A stretch of 64,000 nucleotides of DNA from assembly GCA_951213105.1 (NCBI GenBank), contig OX578135.1, positions 163,215,250 through 163,279,249 of the forward strand, read 5' to 3'. A model generated the notes under the pieces. It had not been told where the DNA came from. It did no database searches and saw only the letters and a program-made list of their open reading frames with translations. A program made the translations under genes and the position numbers. Source of the stretch: Amaurobius ferox (Eukaryota; Arthropoda; Arachnida; Araneae; Amaurobiidae). Numbering within the stretch: position 1 is the stretch's first letter; each line of letters begins with the position of its first letter. Below are positions 22,104 through 33,869 of this stretch, one piece after another.

Positions 22104-23916
22104 CCTTTTCGGGACGGCGGCATTCCGAAACTGCCGTGGCCCAAAGGACAGAGTGCTTCGTTTCTGAACTGTTCCCAAAAGACGGCTAATTTTTTGCTGT
22201 AAGCCTAACTCTCGAAAAAAATTCACTAAAAATCAACCGTTCAACACAGCATTCTACTTTTTTCAGGAAGAAAGGAAATACTTATTTTCTATTTGATGTA
22301 TATTTTTCATACAAATTTTCTTTTATCAAAATATTAAAAATTTTAGTGTATATATGATTTAGGTACAGATGGATAATTCTTTGGCATGTCCTTCCGATTT
22401 TTTAAAACTGTACCACATATATGCGTATTCTTAGACAACAAATACTTTGCGAGTACAGGAGAGGTGAAAAATTTATCCAAACACAAAGTATATCCTTTTC
22501 CTAAAAGTTCACTTAGAAGTGTTTTCACAACACGTTCTCCATACCCACCATCAGAGCTTGATAATTCCGTGTCCTTTCCAGTATACACAAGGAAATTCCA
22601 TATATAGCCTGATTCCGATTCTGACAATTTATATATTTTTATTCCATATCTGGACCTTTTCGAGGGGATATATTGACGAAATCCCAGCCTTCCTTTCCAT
22701 GAGAACAAAGATTCATCAATGAACACATTTCTTCTAGGAGTGTATATAGATTTAAATTTTGAAACTAATGCATCTAACACGGGTTTCAATTTATCTAGTT
22801 TTTGGGCATTACTATCAAGAGTAAAATGAAGGTAATGTAATATTCCTATAAATCGATCGTGACACATAACTGAATTGAAAAAAGGAGTATTATTGGATTC
22901 TTAGAAAAATACATTTTAAGATTTGGTTTTTTGACAATGCTCATCAAAACTACTAGTGCGAGAAACACACAAAATTCGTTTCCTGTAACAGGTGTAAATA
23001 CATTTCAAACAGGTGGAGTCTTCGATGTGGAAGGAGAGAGGAGATTTTTCTCCCATTTTTTCTTTGCAAACTCATTAGTTGCTTTTACGATAAATTCTAC
23101 TAGTTCATCATCAAAAAATATGCTAAAAAAATCAAGTTCCTTATCTAAATTAGGCGGCATGATATTGTGATTTATTCCAGGTATGTTCAAAGACTCCAAA
23201 GAATTCAGATCTTTCAAATCACATGTCCAAACATCATTAAAAAAAAACAGTAACTGAAGCTGGCGGCGTTGCAATAATAGTACGCTCAGAATCTGAAGAA
23301 TCAATTGCATTTTTAGATTCATTATCAGAAATAACACTGTTCCACGAATCTTCACTATCTGCTTTGCTTTCATTACAGTCTGGTTCGTTTACCATATTCT
23401 TCTGCGTATATTCTTCCACAGAAAGGAAACGTCTCAAACCAGCCATACTTTTATCCGAAATAGCCTAATCATTTCACTGTCGCACATTTCTTTAACCCTC
23501 TCCCCCCACCCCCCCAAAAAATACTCTCTTATATTCCTGTAATTCACCAACGAAATCATTAAAAGCTAAAATCAATAGGAGACCCGGAACTCAATTATAA
23601 AATTGTTGATGCTGCGAGAAGTGCTCTGTCTGTTTACTTTACAGAACCATGTTTCACCACTCCAAATGGAGAAATAATTCATGGGATTCTCCTTGTGCTA
23701 AGGTCAAGCATCTGCAAAATACATTTAAGTTGCTTCCACGGGCATTTAACGCCATCTAGTAGACAAATACATTCAAATGAAAACGTTTCACGTAGAAACA
23801 CCGATACGTGCCACTCGCCGTTTAGGGTAAAGCTCTCTCCGGCACGAGTGCATGCCGTACGTCCTTGAATGCAAGTTCGCAGCCGGCACGCGGGCGTGCC
23901 AACTGTCGCGAAAGGG
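22104..23916 (-). mobile_element. decayed piggyBac-like element between TTAA sites
   Basis: TTAA at 22100-22103 and 23917-23920 flank termini that read inward CCTTTTCGGGACGG (left) and CCCTTTCGCGACAG (right, inverted), a piggyBac-type terminus with the TTAA target. At ~1.8 kb it is shorter than typical autonomous piggyBac elements (~2.4 kb), agreeing with the missing transposase parts. It sits in the intron between ERO1 exons f and g, antisense to the gene. Confidence 0.9.
22343..23446 (-). pseudogene. piggyBac transposase, broken
   Basis: The N-terminus reads MAGLRRFLSVEEYTQKN and an acidic stretch (23446 downwards). A frameshift at an A/T run leads to DVWTCDLKDLNSLESLN, then FFDDELVEFIVKATNEFAKK. 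After more breaks, 22867-22343 gives MCHDRFIGILHYLHFTLD, FIDESLFSWKGRLGFRQYIP (first catalytic Asp) and CLDKFFTSPVLAKYLL (second catalytic Asp). The part between the two blocks is shortened and the C-terminal third with the last Asp and the cysteine-rich finger is gone. It cannot be active. The relatedness is to the DDE_Tnp_1_7/PGBD family. Confidence 0.9.
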
Positions 23917-24515
23917 TTAAAAAAATATATCCTGCGATTTTATGACACTGCATTACAAACAGATGGAAAATCATAAAGCTTTGAAATTTTACATATAGAT
24001 TAGGTTGATTGATCTGATTTTCAACTTTTTCGTGACTGGTTGTTCGCTGAAATGTCACAATAACTTATTGTTGAGTTTTATAAATGGGATGTTTCGCAAC
24101 TATTATTGTCATAAGCAATTACGATTAAAATGTAATTATTATTGCAGTTTACAATTGCATGTCTTAGATTCTTATAAACAATAACACAAAGTATTTATGA
24201 AAACTAATTTTCATGATCATGATTGTTAGAACTTTTAGTCCGTTAACTGTCTGTTTAATTTGTTTACATTTTAAACCATGTGTGTTGTACAATCAAGTAA
24301 ATCTTGAATAAAATATTTCCCAGGTTATAATTACAGCTCAAATTAACTTCCTTACATTATAAAATTCCACCAAAGCAAAAATTATCTTATCACACTAGGA
24401 ATGAAAATCAAAAATGCTCTAGAGTTGCTGGTAGGCCATCAGGTTTAGGGACCGGGTTAAGCATGTGCGTCCATGAAATGACAAACGGGTGGGTGCTTCC
24501 TGTTTTTTCTAAATA

Positions 24516-25706
24516 CAGTTTAATGTCTCAAATCTGGACATCCAAAATTCAGAATTATTCAAAATCTGAACACTAGCATAAACTGAGATTTTTTCTTTTT
24601 TTTTTCTTCTAAATAGCCAGTCACTTGATTGTCAAACCATTCGTCCATAAATAGTGAAATATAGCTGAACCCTTTTAGCACCGTAAGTCAGAACAAGAAC
24701 AAAAAAAATATCCCCTCTTTGAAAATGCGAAAGAACTAACTGCCTGTGCGAAGGAGATCCTGACAGTCACCTGCTAATCTATTATTAGAAGCAATTGGAT
24801 TCTTCCACCTGTACTTATTGAGGCGCAATAGCTCTTTGCCTGTACTGTTGTTGGCACTGGGAGGAAAAGGGGGTGGGATGGAAGAAACGCAATACTCTAG
24901 GCACTGACGTGATTAAGTGATAATGATTGGTCAAATAAAAGGGGTATCTCAAAAGAAAAGAAGGGAAATGCAGGGAAGGGCTTGATCTATTGTCTATTTG
25001 ATTTTCAAACAGTAGCATATACCTTCAAACCTTTATCTTGCAGCCCGGGCCAATCATGGAAATTGCAAGCCCCTTAAGTATCATAGGCCCCCTTTCCATA
25101 TTTGATTTTTTCATATTTTGTGAATTTTTCATTTCTTCTTTAGTCCCAAAAAGAAATGATTGGCAGTTTAGGCCCCTCTACTCTAGTAGTTTCCATTTTC
25201 CCTATGAGCAGCCCTGTTACAGTAAGAAGATAGTGACATAGATAGCAATTGTGACGATGTTGAGGTTAATGAAGAGAGGGTTTTCTTGGAAAATTTAGAA
25301 GGATTACTGAATATTGTTATTAAAGGACTGGAAAAAAGGAGCTTTGTAACAGAACAAGAACTTGTGCCCATTAATAAAATTACAGAATAAGTTATTTTGG
25401 AAAAAAGAAAATGAGACAATGCACCATTACAGGAATGTTTGATAAAAAGTCTAAAAGTTTAAATTTTCTTAAAAATATATGGTAGAATTTGTTTTTGTTT
25501 GTTTGTTTATTTTTTTTTTATTTTTTTTACTTAACTGTTCAAATTTCCTTTTTGTAATGAAATTCAAAATGTTCAAATTATGGTAAAAAAAGGGGGAGGT
25601 AAAGATCTGTTTTTCTTTTTCAAAAATGACATAAAATCTGGAAAAGTCCAAAATTTTAAATACAAAAGTCCGGAGGATTCTGAATTTGAGACATTGTACT
25701 ATACTG
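24516..25706 (+). mobile_element. pogo/Tigger-like relic
   Basis: The left end CAGTTTAATGTCTCAAAT and the inverted right end CAGTATAGTACAATGTCTC share TGTCTCAAAT; TA flanks both sides (24514-24515, 25707-25708). A + strand trace at 25205-25450 reads DVEVNEERVFLENLEGLLNI, then EKKR-type residues and MRQCTITGMFDKK, resembling the C-terminal tail of pogo/Tigger (CENP-B-like) transposases. The rest of the transposase is missing, so this is an internal-deletion derivative. Confidence 0.65.
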
Positions 25707-25990
25707 TACTTTATTATAGTATTTCAATGTTTAATTAGCAAATAGAAAATACTTGTTTTCATAAGCTTACATTTTTAAAAGAAATATGTATAATGATTTC
25801 ATGACAAACTTTTGTCTGCTCTGAAAGATCCTTAAAAATGTTTTTATAACATTTTTAATCATAAATTTATGTGGTTGTTATAAAAATTTTGTGGTGTTTA
25901 AATTTGGAAAGCTTAAATCATTTAGCATATTTTATTGAACAATATTTTGAAATTTTTGTGTACAAATATAAATTACTTTTGTCTTTCCAG

Positions 25991-26057
25991 ATTATCTAAC
26001 AGTATATACGAGTTACAGAACTTTCGGAGAATGCTGTTGAGTAAAAGTGAATTATAA
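25991..26057 (+). CDS. ERO1: ERO1 exon g (last) with stop
   Basis: The acceptor is ttccag. With two bases from exon f it encodes RLSNSIYELQNFRRMLLSKS, then EL and a TAA stop. It matches the (R)xSxSxxELxNFRxxL end of ERO1 proteins. Confidence 0.95.
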
Positions 26058-26156
26058 CAAGCTGCAATGAGCGATTGCTCAAATTGTAAAACTCATGTAT
26101 TTATTTACTTGTTACAGTTATATTTGTAAATTATTTAAATCAAAACTCTTTGTACA

Positions 26157-26162
26157 AATAAA
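26157..26162 (+). terminator. polyadenylation signal of ERO1
   Basis: AATAAA 100 bases after the stop codon, in an A/T-rich 3' UTR. It is the first canonical hexamer after the stop. Confidence 0.7.
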
Positions 26163-28773
26163 TATACATAGAATTGTATACTTTTGTGTAAATTTTAAAG
26201 TATAGTTTGCTCTGACAAAGTCAGATTTCTGCAAAAAAAATTCCTACCTGCAGATTCTTTGTCAATTTTCTATCATTGGTATTCAATGAACTACTTATAT
26301 AAGAAGACTTTTAAATTACATATTATGTATCTATCTACTTAATTTTTCAGTGAAATCTAAATTTCTGTGTTTAAAATAAAGCTAGTTCATTATCATTTAA
26401 CAAATGTTCATAAGTTCTATTATTCTTACTAACATTGATTCACATTTGTGATACATAAAATTAGATTAAATGTTGTGTAATTTTATTTTTCAAATTGAAA
26501 GAAAAACATTTTATTCTGCTTTGTTGCATCTTCACACTTACATTTAGATAGAAATTTAGTTTTTTTGTTCCCCAAAAGTATGAACAACAATGAGAATTTG
26601 AATATTGTAAAGTCAGATGAAGTTTGAATTATTGTTAAATCATCCAGTGTTATAAAAAATATTCAGACCTGCGGAAGTCACTTAACCCCTGCACTGCATG
26701 GGAAAATAAATTAATTAATTTAAATATGTTTAATTCTATTATATAAATTTAAAATATAATTAATTTACAATTTATATATGAAATATATTTTTTATAACTC
26801 ATTCCTTAGACTGAAGAAACTGTTTGTAAAATATTTTATATTTAATTTGGGTATCAGATTATGCATGTATATATAGTAAAAACCCTGCTGTGCACACATC
26901 TGTTCCACTTCGTGTACTTTTTCTATAACATACTTTCAACATTGTTATCAACTCTTATAATGCACATAAGTGAGCTTAAGCATTAAGCATAAAACCGCCT
27001 AAAAAGCTTTTATAATATAATTCCTATACTTATTTAATGTATATCTGGTTCCAATTGGCATGCTGTACAACTTTATTGAAAAAATGTGATATGACCTACT
27101 CCAGTAATTCTGCAAAATCAATTTAGTAAAAAACTGATTAAATGTTAATTCACAAATTTAGAATATACTCGACAGAAATACCAATAATAAACCTATAATT
27201 TATTTTACTGACACTTTAATTCAGAACCAAAACATAGAAATAAAATAAAATACTCCTAAAATTTGCTAGTATATATTCTAAAAATTTTAGTCACATTTTG
27301 TGCTTGATTACCAACTGAAATCCTATTTAGTTTCATTTTAATTGCAGCAAATGGCAGCCAAACATATGTTTGTATTTAAAAAAAAAAAATGGCATAAATA
27401 CCTATTGTCTAATTTTGAGTGCATAATAAAATATATTTGTAATTCAAGTAACTCTTAAGAAGTGATCTTTTTCAAATCAGAAAGTCCAAATAAATTTGAC
27501 TGGATGGAAGTCACATCATTAAAAAGGCATGACCTCACTAGTAGTGATTAATACATAACCTTCTGATGCATCAATATTTATATCAATACTGTAACTTTAG
27601 ATATGTATTGTATTAACAATTTTCCTCAATTTGCGATCTTATTTTCCTTTCAATGATGATTTTATTATAATAAAATTAATACATTGTCAAAAAAAAAATG
27701 TATTTTTGAAAAATTTGTGGTCTGTTCTAAAACGCTGAAAATGGTAGAAATTCTAAAAATTACTGCCTCTTGAAAAATACATTTAAAATAATCTGATTAA
27801 ATGTAGAGATTTTTTTTTTTACTCTAAGTCAATTGAGCGATTTTATGGATTTCTGTGAATCAAAGGTATGTATTAATTACTCAATTTATAAATCATAACA
27901 TTTCTGAACTACTGGAAATTGTGTTTTGATCATACAAGATTCTGTTGTACTTGTACCAATCTCATTAATTTAATCATGTTATCATTATGCTCTTAATTTG
28001 TGTTATGATTATCTTTATATACATATAATTTTCATGTTTGTTAAAATAAAAATTATAAAATTTCTAATTTAACTTTTTTTATATTCCAATTATAAAACAC
28101 AACTTTCTCAGAAAATTTAATTATTTAGGTCAGAATATTGAGGAGAGATAGATACATCACTAAATGATATGCATTGATACACCACAAAAACTTGCCCATG
28201 CATGCTAAATCAAATGATTTTGTTGCTCTGTGCATCAAATTAAATTCCTCATCCAAATATGCAGTAAAACCTTTTTAACATAATCTCAATATAATGAACA
28301 GTTACATAATGCCCAGACCCAAAGTATATACATTAATATGTATTTGTTATAAACTCCTACCCTCTATTTAATCAATTTCATCTAAATTCTAATTTCGGAA
28401 ATACAATGTCAAAATTCCATTTCGTTCCATTATATTCAGCAAGATTCAATTTCGATTCAGAATTCCAATTGTAATTTCTATTCAAAATTGATAAGTCGCC
28501 AAATGTTTGGCCTGTCAGTTTGGAGATGTTCGGTCTGTACTAGCAACCGAGGGAGTTATGATATTTTTTCACCTCTGGCATTGAACCCGGATGTGATTTT
28601 ATATTGAAATGTATTGGAGCTATTTTCTGTTGCATCACGAGTGAGTGCATTTCCACTAATGCTGAGCGCTTGTGTAAAAGATCCACAGGGGGACTTTGCA
28701 ATGGATCCTTAAGCAAAAAGGTCGCACTTCATCCTCAGGGCAAATGTTTAGTTTAATATATGAAATAATTATA
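26163..28773. other. intergenic, no gene seen
   Basis: Strongly AT-rich DNA downstream of ERO1. No reading frame of note, no TIR pair recognised. A CAGTAAAACCT string at 28263 resembles the MITE end at 4899 but has no partner. Confidence 0.6.
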
Positions 28774-28891
28774 TACTCCCCATTTCAGGTAGTGCTCCTA
28801 TTTAAGGATCATATTCTTTCCAAGGGTTATATTTAAACCCTTGGAAAGAATATGACCTTTAAATAGGAGCACTACCTGAAGTGGGGAAGTA
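28774..28891. repeat. large near-perfect palindrome, ~55 nt arms
   Basis: The left arm 28774-28828 (TACTCCCCATTTCAGGTAGT...CCAAGGGTT) is mirrored at 28836-28891 with about three to four differences and a 7-base centre. It could be a foldback MITE or yield an RNA hairpin; no target duplication was recognised. Confidence 0.9.
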
Positions 28892-29697
28892 TTTAATTAT
28901 CATATGGCAGAATCTCATTCATTTAAATAATTCATAAATGGAATAATCAGAGTTTGTTCGTTTCATAAAATTTCTTCTACACTCAATGCTGTGCGTGAAT
29001 ATGTGAACTATGTAATTTACGATGTTGGTTGCTATCTGACTTCAAATAAATAATTTTAGTAAAGTATCAACAATCTCCTACTTTTGTGTCTTCATTCTTC
29101 GATTGACATTCAAAAAGGGGAATACTTTATTTATGATTCCCCAATACTATGATCACGACCTTATAATCAGTTATTTGCATTCTCTGTGTCTACAATGCTG
29201 TTTCCCCAAGTTCCCGATACTTCAAAGAGCTTCCATGTTGATCATTCTTTCATCTTAAAGTCCGTTTCATACACGTTCAACATCTTCTGTGACTACCTGG
29301 AGATGAATGTCTGTGTATTCCTTGTACCGACCGATATTTGGCCTACCGCCGGTCCGCCTGCAGTGACCATGGTACATTATTTCAAGTGTATCTGAATCCC
29401 TTTCCGGGTGGTTAACCCCCTGCCCGCAGCATACAACATATTTACCCTTCAAAAACAGACACTTAGAATAACGGACAAAAATTTTCACTAACAACACTTA
29501 TCGGTTGAAAACACTTATCAGCTGATAGTTATGTACTTGCTTTTATTTGCGTAAGTTATTATTTAGTTTTATTGTAATTTTCATAACGCATTACTCAATC
29601 CATAGCAATTGTGTTGTCAATAAGTAAAAATATTTTATGCAAAGGATAAGGAAAAACAAACAAATAACTATAAATTAATAAAACAATACGCCATAAG

Positions 29698-31031
29698 CAG
29701 TGGCAGATTTAAGGAAAAAGGCCCAGGCGGCAAACGTCCCAAGGGGCCCATTTCAAAGAGTCAATTTTTTAAATACTTTTTTATTGAACTATACGAGGGA
29801 ATGAATATTTTTCCTGTTTCGTAATACAGTTAGAGTGCTCAGAAAGTATATGTCAACTTCATAAAAATTAATTTCCAATCAATTGTACCTTCCAGTAGAT
29901 GGCACATTGAGCACATTCTCTAGAGATGGTTCTATGTCAAGGAATAGAAATCATATCTATGACATAATTGATGTGTGCAGTCAATTACTGCACAGATCTC
30001 ACACTCCGCTTCCATCTTTGTTCCTCGACATGTGTGGCAACAATATTAATTGCAAAACTATAAAAAAATAAGAAAATTTCCATGGTAACTGTACTTAACC
30101 AGATGACAAAATATAGGGTTTACGATTGCAGTGCTACATTTTGGTGTAAATTTTTATGCTATAATTTTATTATTAACTCAATGAAAAGTTAGCACAATAT
30201 AGTACAGTTATATTTTATTTTCGGCAATTTTAACCAGGTATACAATTAACTTCTAGCTTGCTCTGATAAGCTTGATTATAAAATGCATGCTCGTATAATT
30301 AGCGCATGGTGTATTCATTAACTTAAATTATAATATTAACTTAAATGGTTGTAAATCCTCGTCTTGCCTTCTATTCGCAGAATATTTCTATCGTAGAATC
30401 TAAATCTATTTTATTGGCAACTGATCTTTCGATGTAAAGTATACTATAGTCATTGAGGGTTTCTTCAGTGATTAAACAACGATATTCTTTAATTCTCACG
30501 ATACTCTTTACTCAAGTACCTAATTCTTTCTGGGGATTCAATATGAGCATACAGAATAGGATAATGGCGGGAAATCAATTTTATGACAGTCGAGTAAATT
30601 CCAAGATACTCCTTCTGCAAATTTTTACGGTAACCACGAAAAGCAACACCTAAATCTGCTAATGTTTGTACAGTATCAAAAAGGATGTTCAGAAAGGTCG
30701 GCCAATTTTTAGCTTCTTCGCTGTTGATCACAGAAAAATTCCCTTTTCAAGTTACATACCTACGATTAGTGACTTCACCTATTGAATTTTTTTCAAACGA
30801 TAAATTCCTTAAAATTAATTAAACATTTAATAATTAAATAAATCAATATATTAATTTTAATTAAAATTAACAATTAAAAATTATAATTTGAATTTCTATT
30901 TTTAAATTTACAACATCACCAAAATGTTAAAATATGAATATACATATTTTTTCCGATAAGGGCCCTGAGGTCCATTTGGGCAGAGGCCCATGCGGCAATT
31001 GTCCATTTTCCGCCTGTTAAATCCGCCACTG
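29698..31031 (-). mobile_element. hAT relic of the ZMYM1-like type
   Basis: The left end CAGTGGCAGATTTAA and inverted right end CAGTGGCGGATTTAA are hAT-type termini. The flanks GCCATAAG and AGCATAAG look like an 8 bp target duplication with two changes. The - strand fragment at 30731-30489 reads NSEEAKNWPTFLNILFDTVQ and LADLGVAFRGYRKNLQ, like the LAFRG region of ZMYM1-type hAT transposases. It is followed by YLGIYSTVIKLISRHYPIL. Only ~80 residues remain of a 600+ residue enzyme. Confidence 0.75.
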
Positions 31032-31039
31032 AGCATAAG

Positions 31040-31886
31040 GCTGTTTTGAGGATATATTGAATTCCCTTCTTCAGTGTAAGACAGACTAACAAACCTGAAA
31101 TCAAAAAGAAGAAATGAGTATATATCTGTTATGGATTCAATGTCTACCTGAACAAGCCAATCAAAAAGTAGAATAAAGAGCAGACCTGCAAATCTGAAGC
31201 ATAAAACTAACACAAAAGAATGGGGTGCCTACAAATACAAACACAACAGAAATGTCCCAATAAGATGAAAAAAAGTCAAAACGAGATTAAACAAGTTCCG
31301 GATTACAAATCAAATTGACATACACAGGGACAGCAGCCAAAATTTCCAAAAAATAGTAAGGAAAGTAGGAGGGTCGAGCCCAAAAAATAGGAAAAATAAA
31401 CGTCTAAAAATAGAAAAAAATAGAAGTGATAAACTCCTGGGAAAAGGTAAAAAAGGCTACAAACTCTGCAAAATAGAGAAAATTAGAATATGGAAAATTA
31501 ATAAAATAACACTAATGAAAATGATGCATAATTGATGAAAATTCAATATTTTACAAAATTATGTTCAATTTCCTTGATAATCCCTGTCACTTTGTAGCAC
31601 TTATTATTTTAATATACTTCCTTCAAATTTAAGTGTGTTCCACTTATTCGTGGGACAGATACGTTTTGTTAGGAGATTGTAAATTAATTGACTTTTGTTA
31701 GAGGATGATATAACATGTATGTTTCATTAGGTAGTTAGGTAAACATATAGTAAATAATAATATTGACTGGGAGAAGTGCATGACTCTTGTGTTCCCGTGG
31801 ATAGCAGCTGCAGGTGAGCAGTTGGGAGGTAACGTTTTGCAACTTTATACTTCCCGTAATATCACAAGCAGACCATCTAGAATATA
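31040..31886. other. intergenic, no gene seen
   Basis: A-rich sequence with strings such as AAAAAATAGG that recur loosely at 40900-41040; possibly two decayed copies of one repeat. Nothing coding. Confidence 0.5.
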
Positions 31887-32739
31887 CAAGGTAGGATCAA
31901 AAAGTTTGGAAACTGTGCTGATATCGCCAATCTTAATTGGAGGAGAGGGGAACTATTTTACCGTGGCATAGAGGCACATGTGCCATGAGATGTGAAAAGG
32001 AAGAAGCAGGTCCGCAGTGCAGGGTTTTTCCAGACAATGCATGTCAGTGAACTGTAGTCACTCGCGTTCATTGAAAACGGAAATGGCATTTGAAGAACAA
32101 TGTCGAGAATATCAAATTCTGCCAGCGTTTGGGGAAATCGCCGACAGAAATATTGCACATGTTACAGTAGGTGTACGATGGGAGAGCAATGTGTCGTGCG
32201 AAAGTGTTTTCATCGTACTCCCGATTGGGCAGACTGGGTGGCCGTGAACATTAATTACGGAGGACAACATTCAAAAGTTGGCGGAAATTGTGCGTGCCGA
32301 CCAATGTCAAACCATCAATGTCATTGCTGAATAAGTAGGAACTTCGTATGGGAGCTGCCAAGCTATCCTGGTGGACAAACTGAACATGCCTTGTGTGTGT
32401 CAACACATTGTACCAAAAATGCTAACCGAAGATCAGTGTGATGAGAGCATGCAGATCTGTGGAGAACTGATTAAAGTTGTTGACAAAGATCCAACATTCC
32501 TTTCAAAAATTTTGATATTTGCACATTGTTCTTCAAATGCCATTTCCATTTTCGATGAACGCAAAAGACTACAGTTGACTAACAAGCATTGTCTGGAAAA
32601 ACCCTGCACTGCAGACCTGCTTCTTCCTTTTCACATCTAGCGTCACATGTGCCTCTATGCTACGGTAAAATAGTTTCCCTCTCCTCCAATCAGGGTTGGA
32701 GATATCAGCACAGTCTCCAAACTTTTGGATCCTACTTTG
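31887..32739 (+). mobile_element. foldback mariner derivative with ~230 bp inverted ends
   Basis: TA flanks both sides (31885-31886, 32740-32741). The outer ~230 bp (31887 to ~32118) reappears inverted at ~32506-32739, covering CAAGGTAGGATC at the tip and GAAATGGCATTTGAAGAACA near the inner edge. The middle encodes a mariner N-terminal trace on the + strand: KLAEIVRADQCQTINVIAE, then QHIVPKMLTEDQCDESMQIC and DPTFLSK. The frame then runs directly into the inverted left end instead of ITGDETW. It has no catalytic domain. Confidence 0.85.
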
Positions 32740-32742
32740 TAT

Positions 32743-32790
32743 ATATATATATGTATGTGTGTGTGTGAGAGAGAGAGAGAGAAAAAAAAA
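32743..32790 (+). repeat. (TA)n-(GT)n-(GA)n compound microsatellite
   Basis: TATATATA, then TGTGTGTG, then GAGAGAGA and a poly-A run, directly after the foldback element. Confidence 0.9.
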
Positions 32791-32963
32791 TAAACTTCAA
32801 CATAATAACTATTTAAAAACTTGAAATGTTAAAAAAAATTCTTCAGATTCAAAGCACTGCATGTGTGTGTGATAATGTTAACTATTAATAATGTTATGAC
32901 ATATCCTCTTAAATCATGGGTGTACTCTCAAGATACAAAAATGAATCCGAATTTCTGGATAAC

Positions 32964-32975
32964 TAACACTTTTAT
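32964..32975 (-). terminator. possible polyadenylation signal for the exon at 33152-33435
   Basis: TTTATT on the + strand (AATAAA on the - strand) about 180 bases past the stop of the candidate - strand exon. Weak on its own in AT-rich DNA. Confidence 0.3.
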
Positions 32976-33151
32976 TTAAAAGCACCAAAAAAGAAGGAAT
33001 GATTTACAGCTAATGACACTATAGCTATCTTACAAGATCACAAAATAATTATCAGACCCAATAAAACAGCAAGACAATGCTTAAGTAACTGACAAAACAA
33101 CCGAATCTGTTCTCAAAACACTGACGTATTTCACATTCAATTTGACTCATA

Positions 33152-33435
33152 TTATATAAACTCTATCCCAATGAACGATGACTCCCTTATATACTCTTCA
33201 TAGAAATCTTTAGGAACAATGAGTACCTTTGAAACTAATGGATAAGTCTGGAAAGTTTTAGTGCGTTCAGAAACTCGCAAAGTTGGTGATATTTCACCAA
33301 ATCTGGAACAAAGGCCATAAAAAATGTCGCAACGTTCAGGCAACCCTACCTTCACATAATAGTATTGGTTGCCTGTAAATGTGTTTTCTCCTTGTTGAGA
33401 GACTGTATGCCAAGAAGCCTTGTAAGCATTCCAAG
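33152..33435 (-). CDS. possible terminal exon of an unidentified gene
   Basis: A ~94-codon open frame on the - strand reads NSSWNAYKASWHTVSQQGEN, TFTGNQYYYVKVGLPERCDI, FYGLCSRFGEISPTLRVSER and ends SSFIGIEFI with a stop. Its composition (several Trp, Cys, Gly and Pro residues) is unlike random AT-rich frames. Splice acceptors could lie at the TTACAAG around 33418 or further up. I do not recognise the family and saw no further exons to the right before the SINE at 34815. It could be a host exon or a fragment of an unclassified element. No stop or repeat interrupts it. Confidence 0.4.
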
Positions 33436-33559
33436 AAGAATTTTATACATTTGTAACAATAATCTTATTCCCATCATAATTAACTCTCATATTAAGTTTA
33501 TTATGCAAAATATTTCTTTAAAATGAACCAATATATAAAAATAAGCAAGTTCAGATTGC

Positions 33560-33690
33560 CTATTAAGTAATAATTAAAGGATGGAGACAGATGGGAAAAA
33601 ATACTTATGGACTCACAGTGATGCATACAAATGAATTGTGCAATCACACTATTTATGTGAAAAATTAGCTAGTTTAGAAAAATATTTATT
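33560..33690 (+). repeat. single diverged unit of the ~169 bp satellite
   Basis: It contains GGATGGAGACAGATGGG, TGAATTGTGCAATCACACTA and TTAGCTAGTTTAG, the diagnostic blocks of the array at 35340-40470. Confidence 0.75.
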
Positions 33691-33818
33691 GATTTACACT
33701 ATAAAATTATAAAATAATACAACTTCTCAGTTATAGGTTTCAGTAATTTAAAAAGGAAATTTTCAGAAATTTTTCGGTAATACGCACATGGTTCAATTTG
33801 CTATAAAAATATCATTCG

Positions 33819-33861
33819 CAATGATAATCAGAATATTTCATTATTATTCTGATTATCGTTG
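33819..33861. repeat. 17 bp inverted repeat
   Basis: CAATGATAATCAGAATA and TATTCTGATTATCGTTG, one mismatch, 9-base spacer. Confidence 0.75.
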
Positions 33862-33869
33862 AATAATGA

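Larger units (their letters stand above)
145..26057 (+). other. ERO1: ERO1 gene, 3' part (seven exons, partial at 5' end)
   Basis: ERO1 is the FAD-dependent ER-lumen oxidase that re-oxidises protein disulfide isomerase and passes electrons to oxygen. Seven exons with AG/GT borders join in one frame (738 nt after the first base, 245 codons plus stop), matching roughly the C-terminal half of the ~470-residue family. Landmarks in order are [15 protein letters not shown] (FAD-binding helix region), NGEGPHWLKNLYFIY, HFDEKVMFSGN, the active-site motif [18 protein letters not shown] and [11 protein letters not shown]. The N-terminal half with the shuttle cysteines must lie left of the window. Introns are large (up to 12.4 kb) and packed with transposons. 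Oddities: the usual Arg-Arg of the GPRRLKNLYF block reads His-Trp, and the residues just before CLEKRAFYR diverge from the family. These are direct readings; FAD-contact roles are from knowledge of human ERO1A. The identification is secure; full function of this copy is not proven. Confidence 0.93.

Noticed and set aside
32017..32330. Overlapping + strand frames in the foldback element as a gene
   Set aside because: They read through inverted ends and a broken mariner N-terminus; no complete protein.
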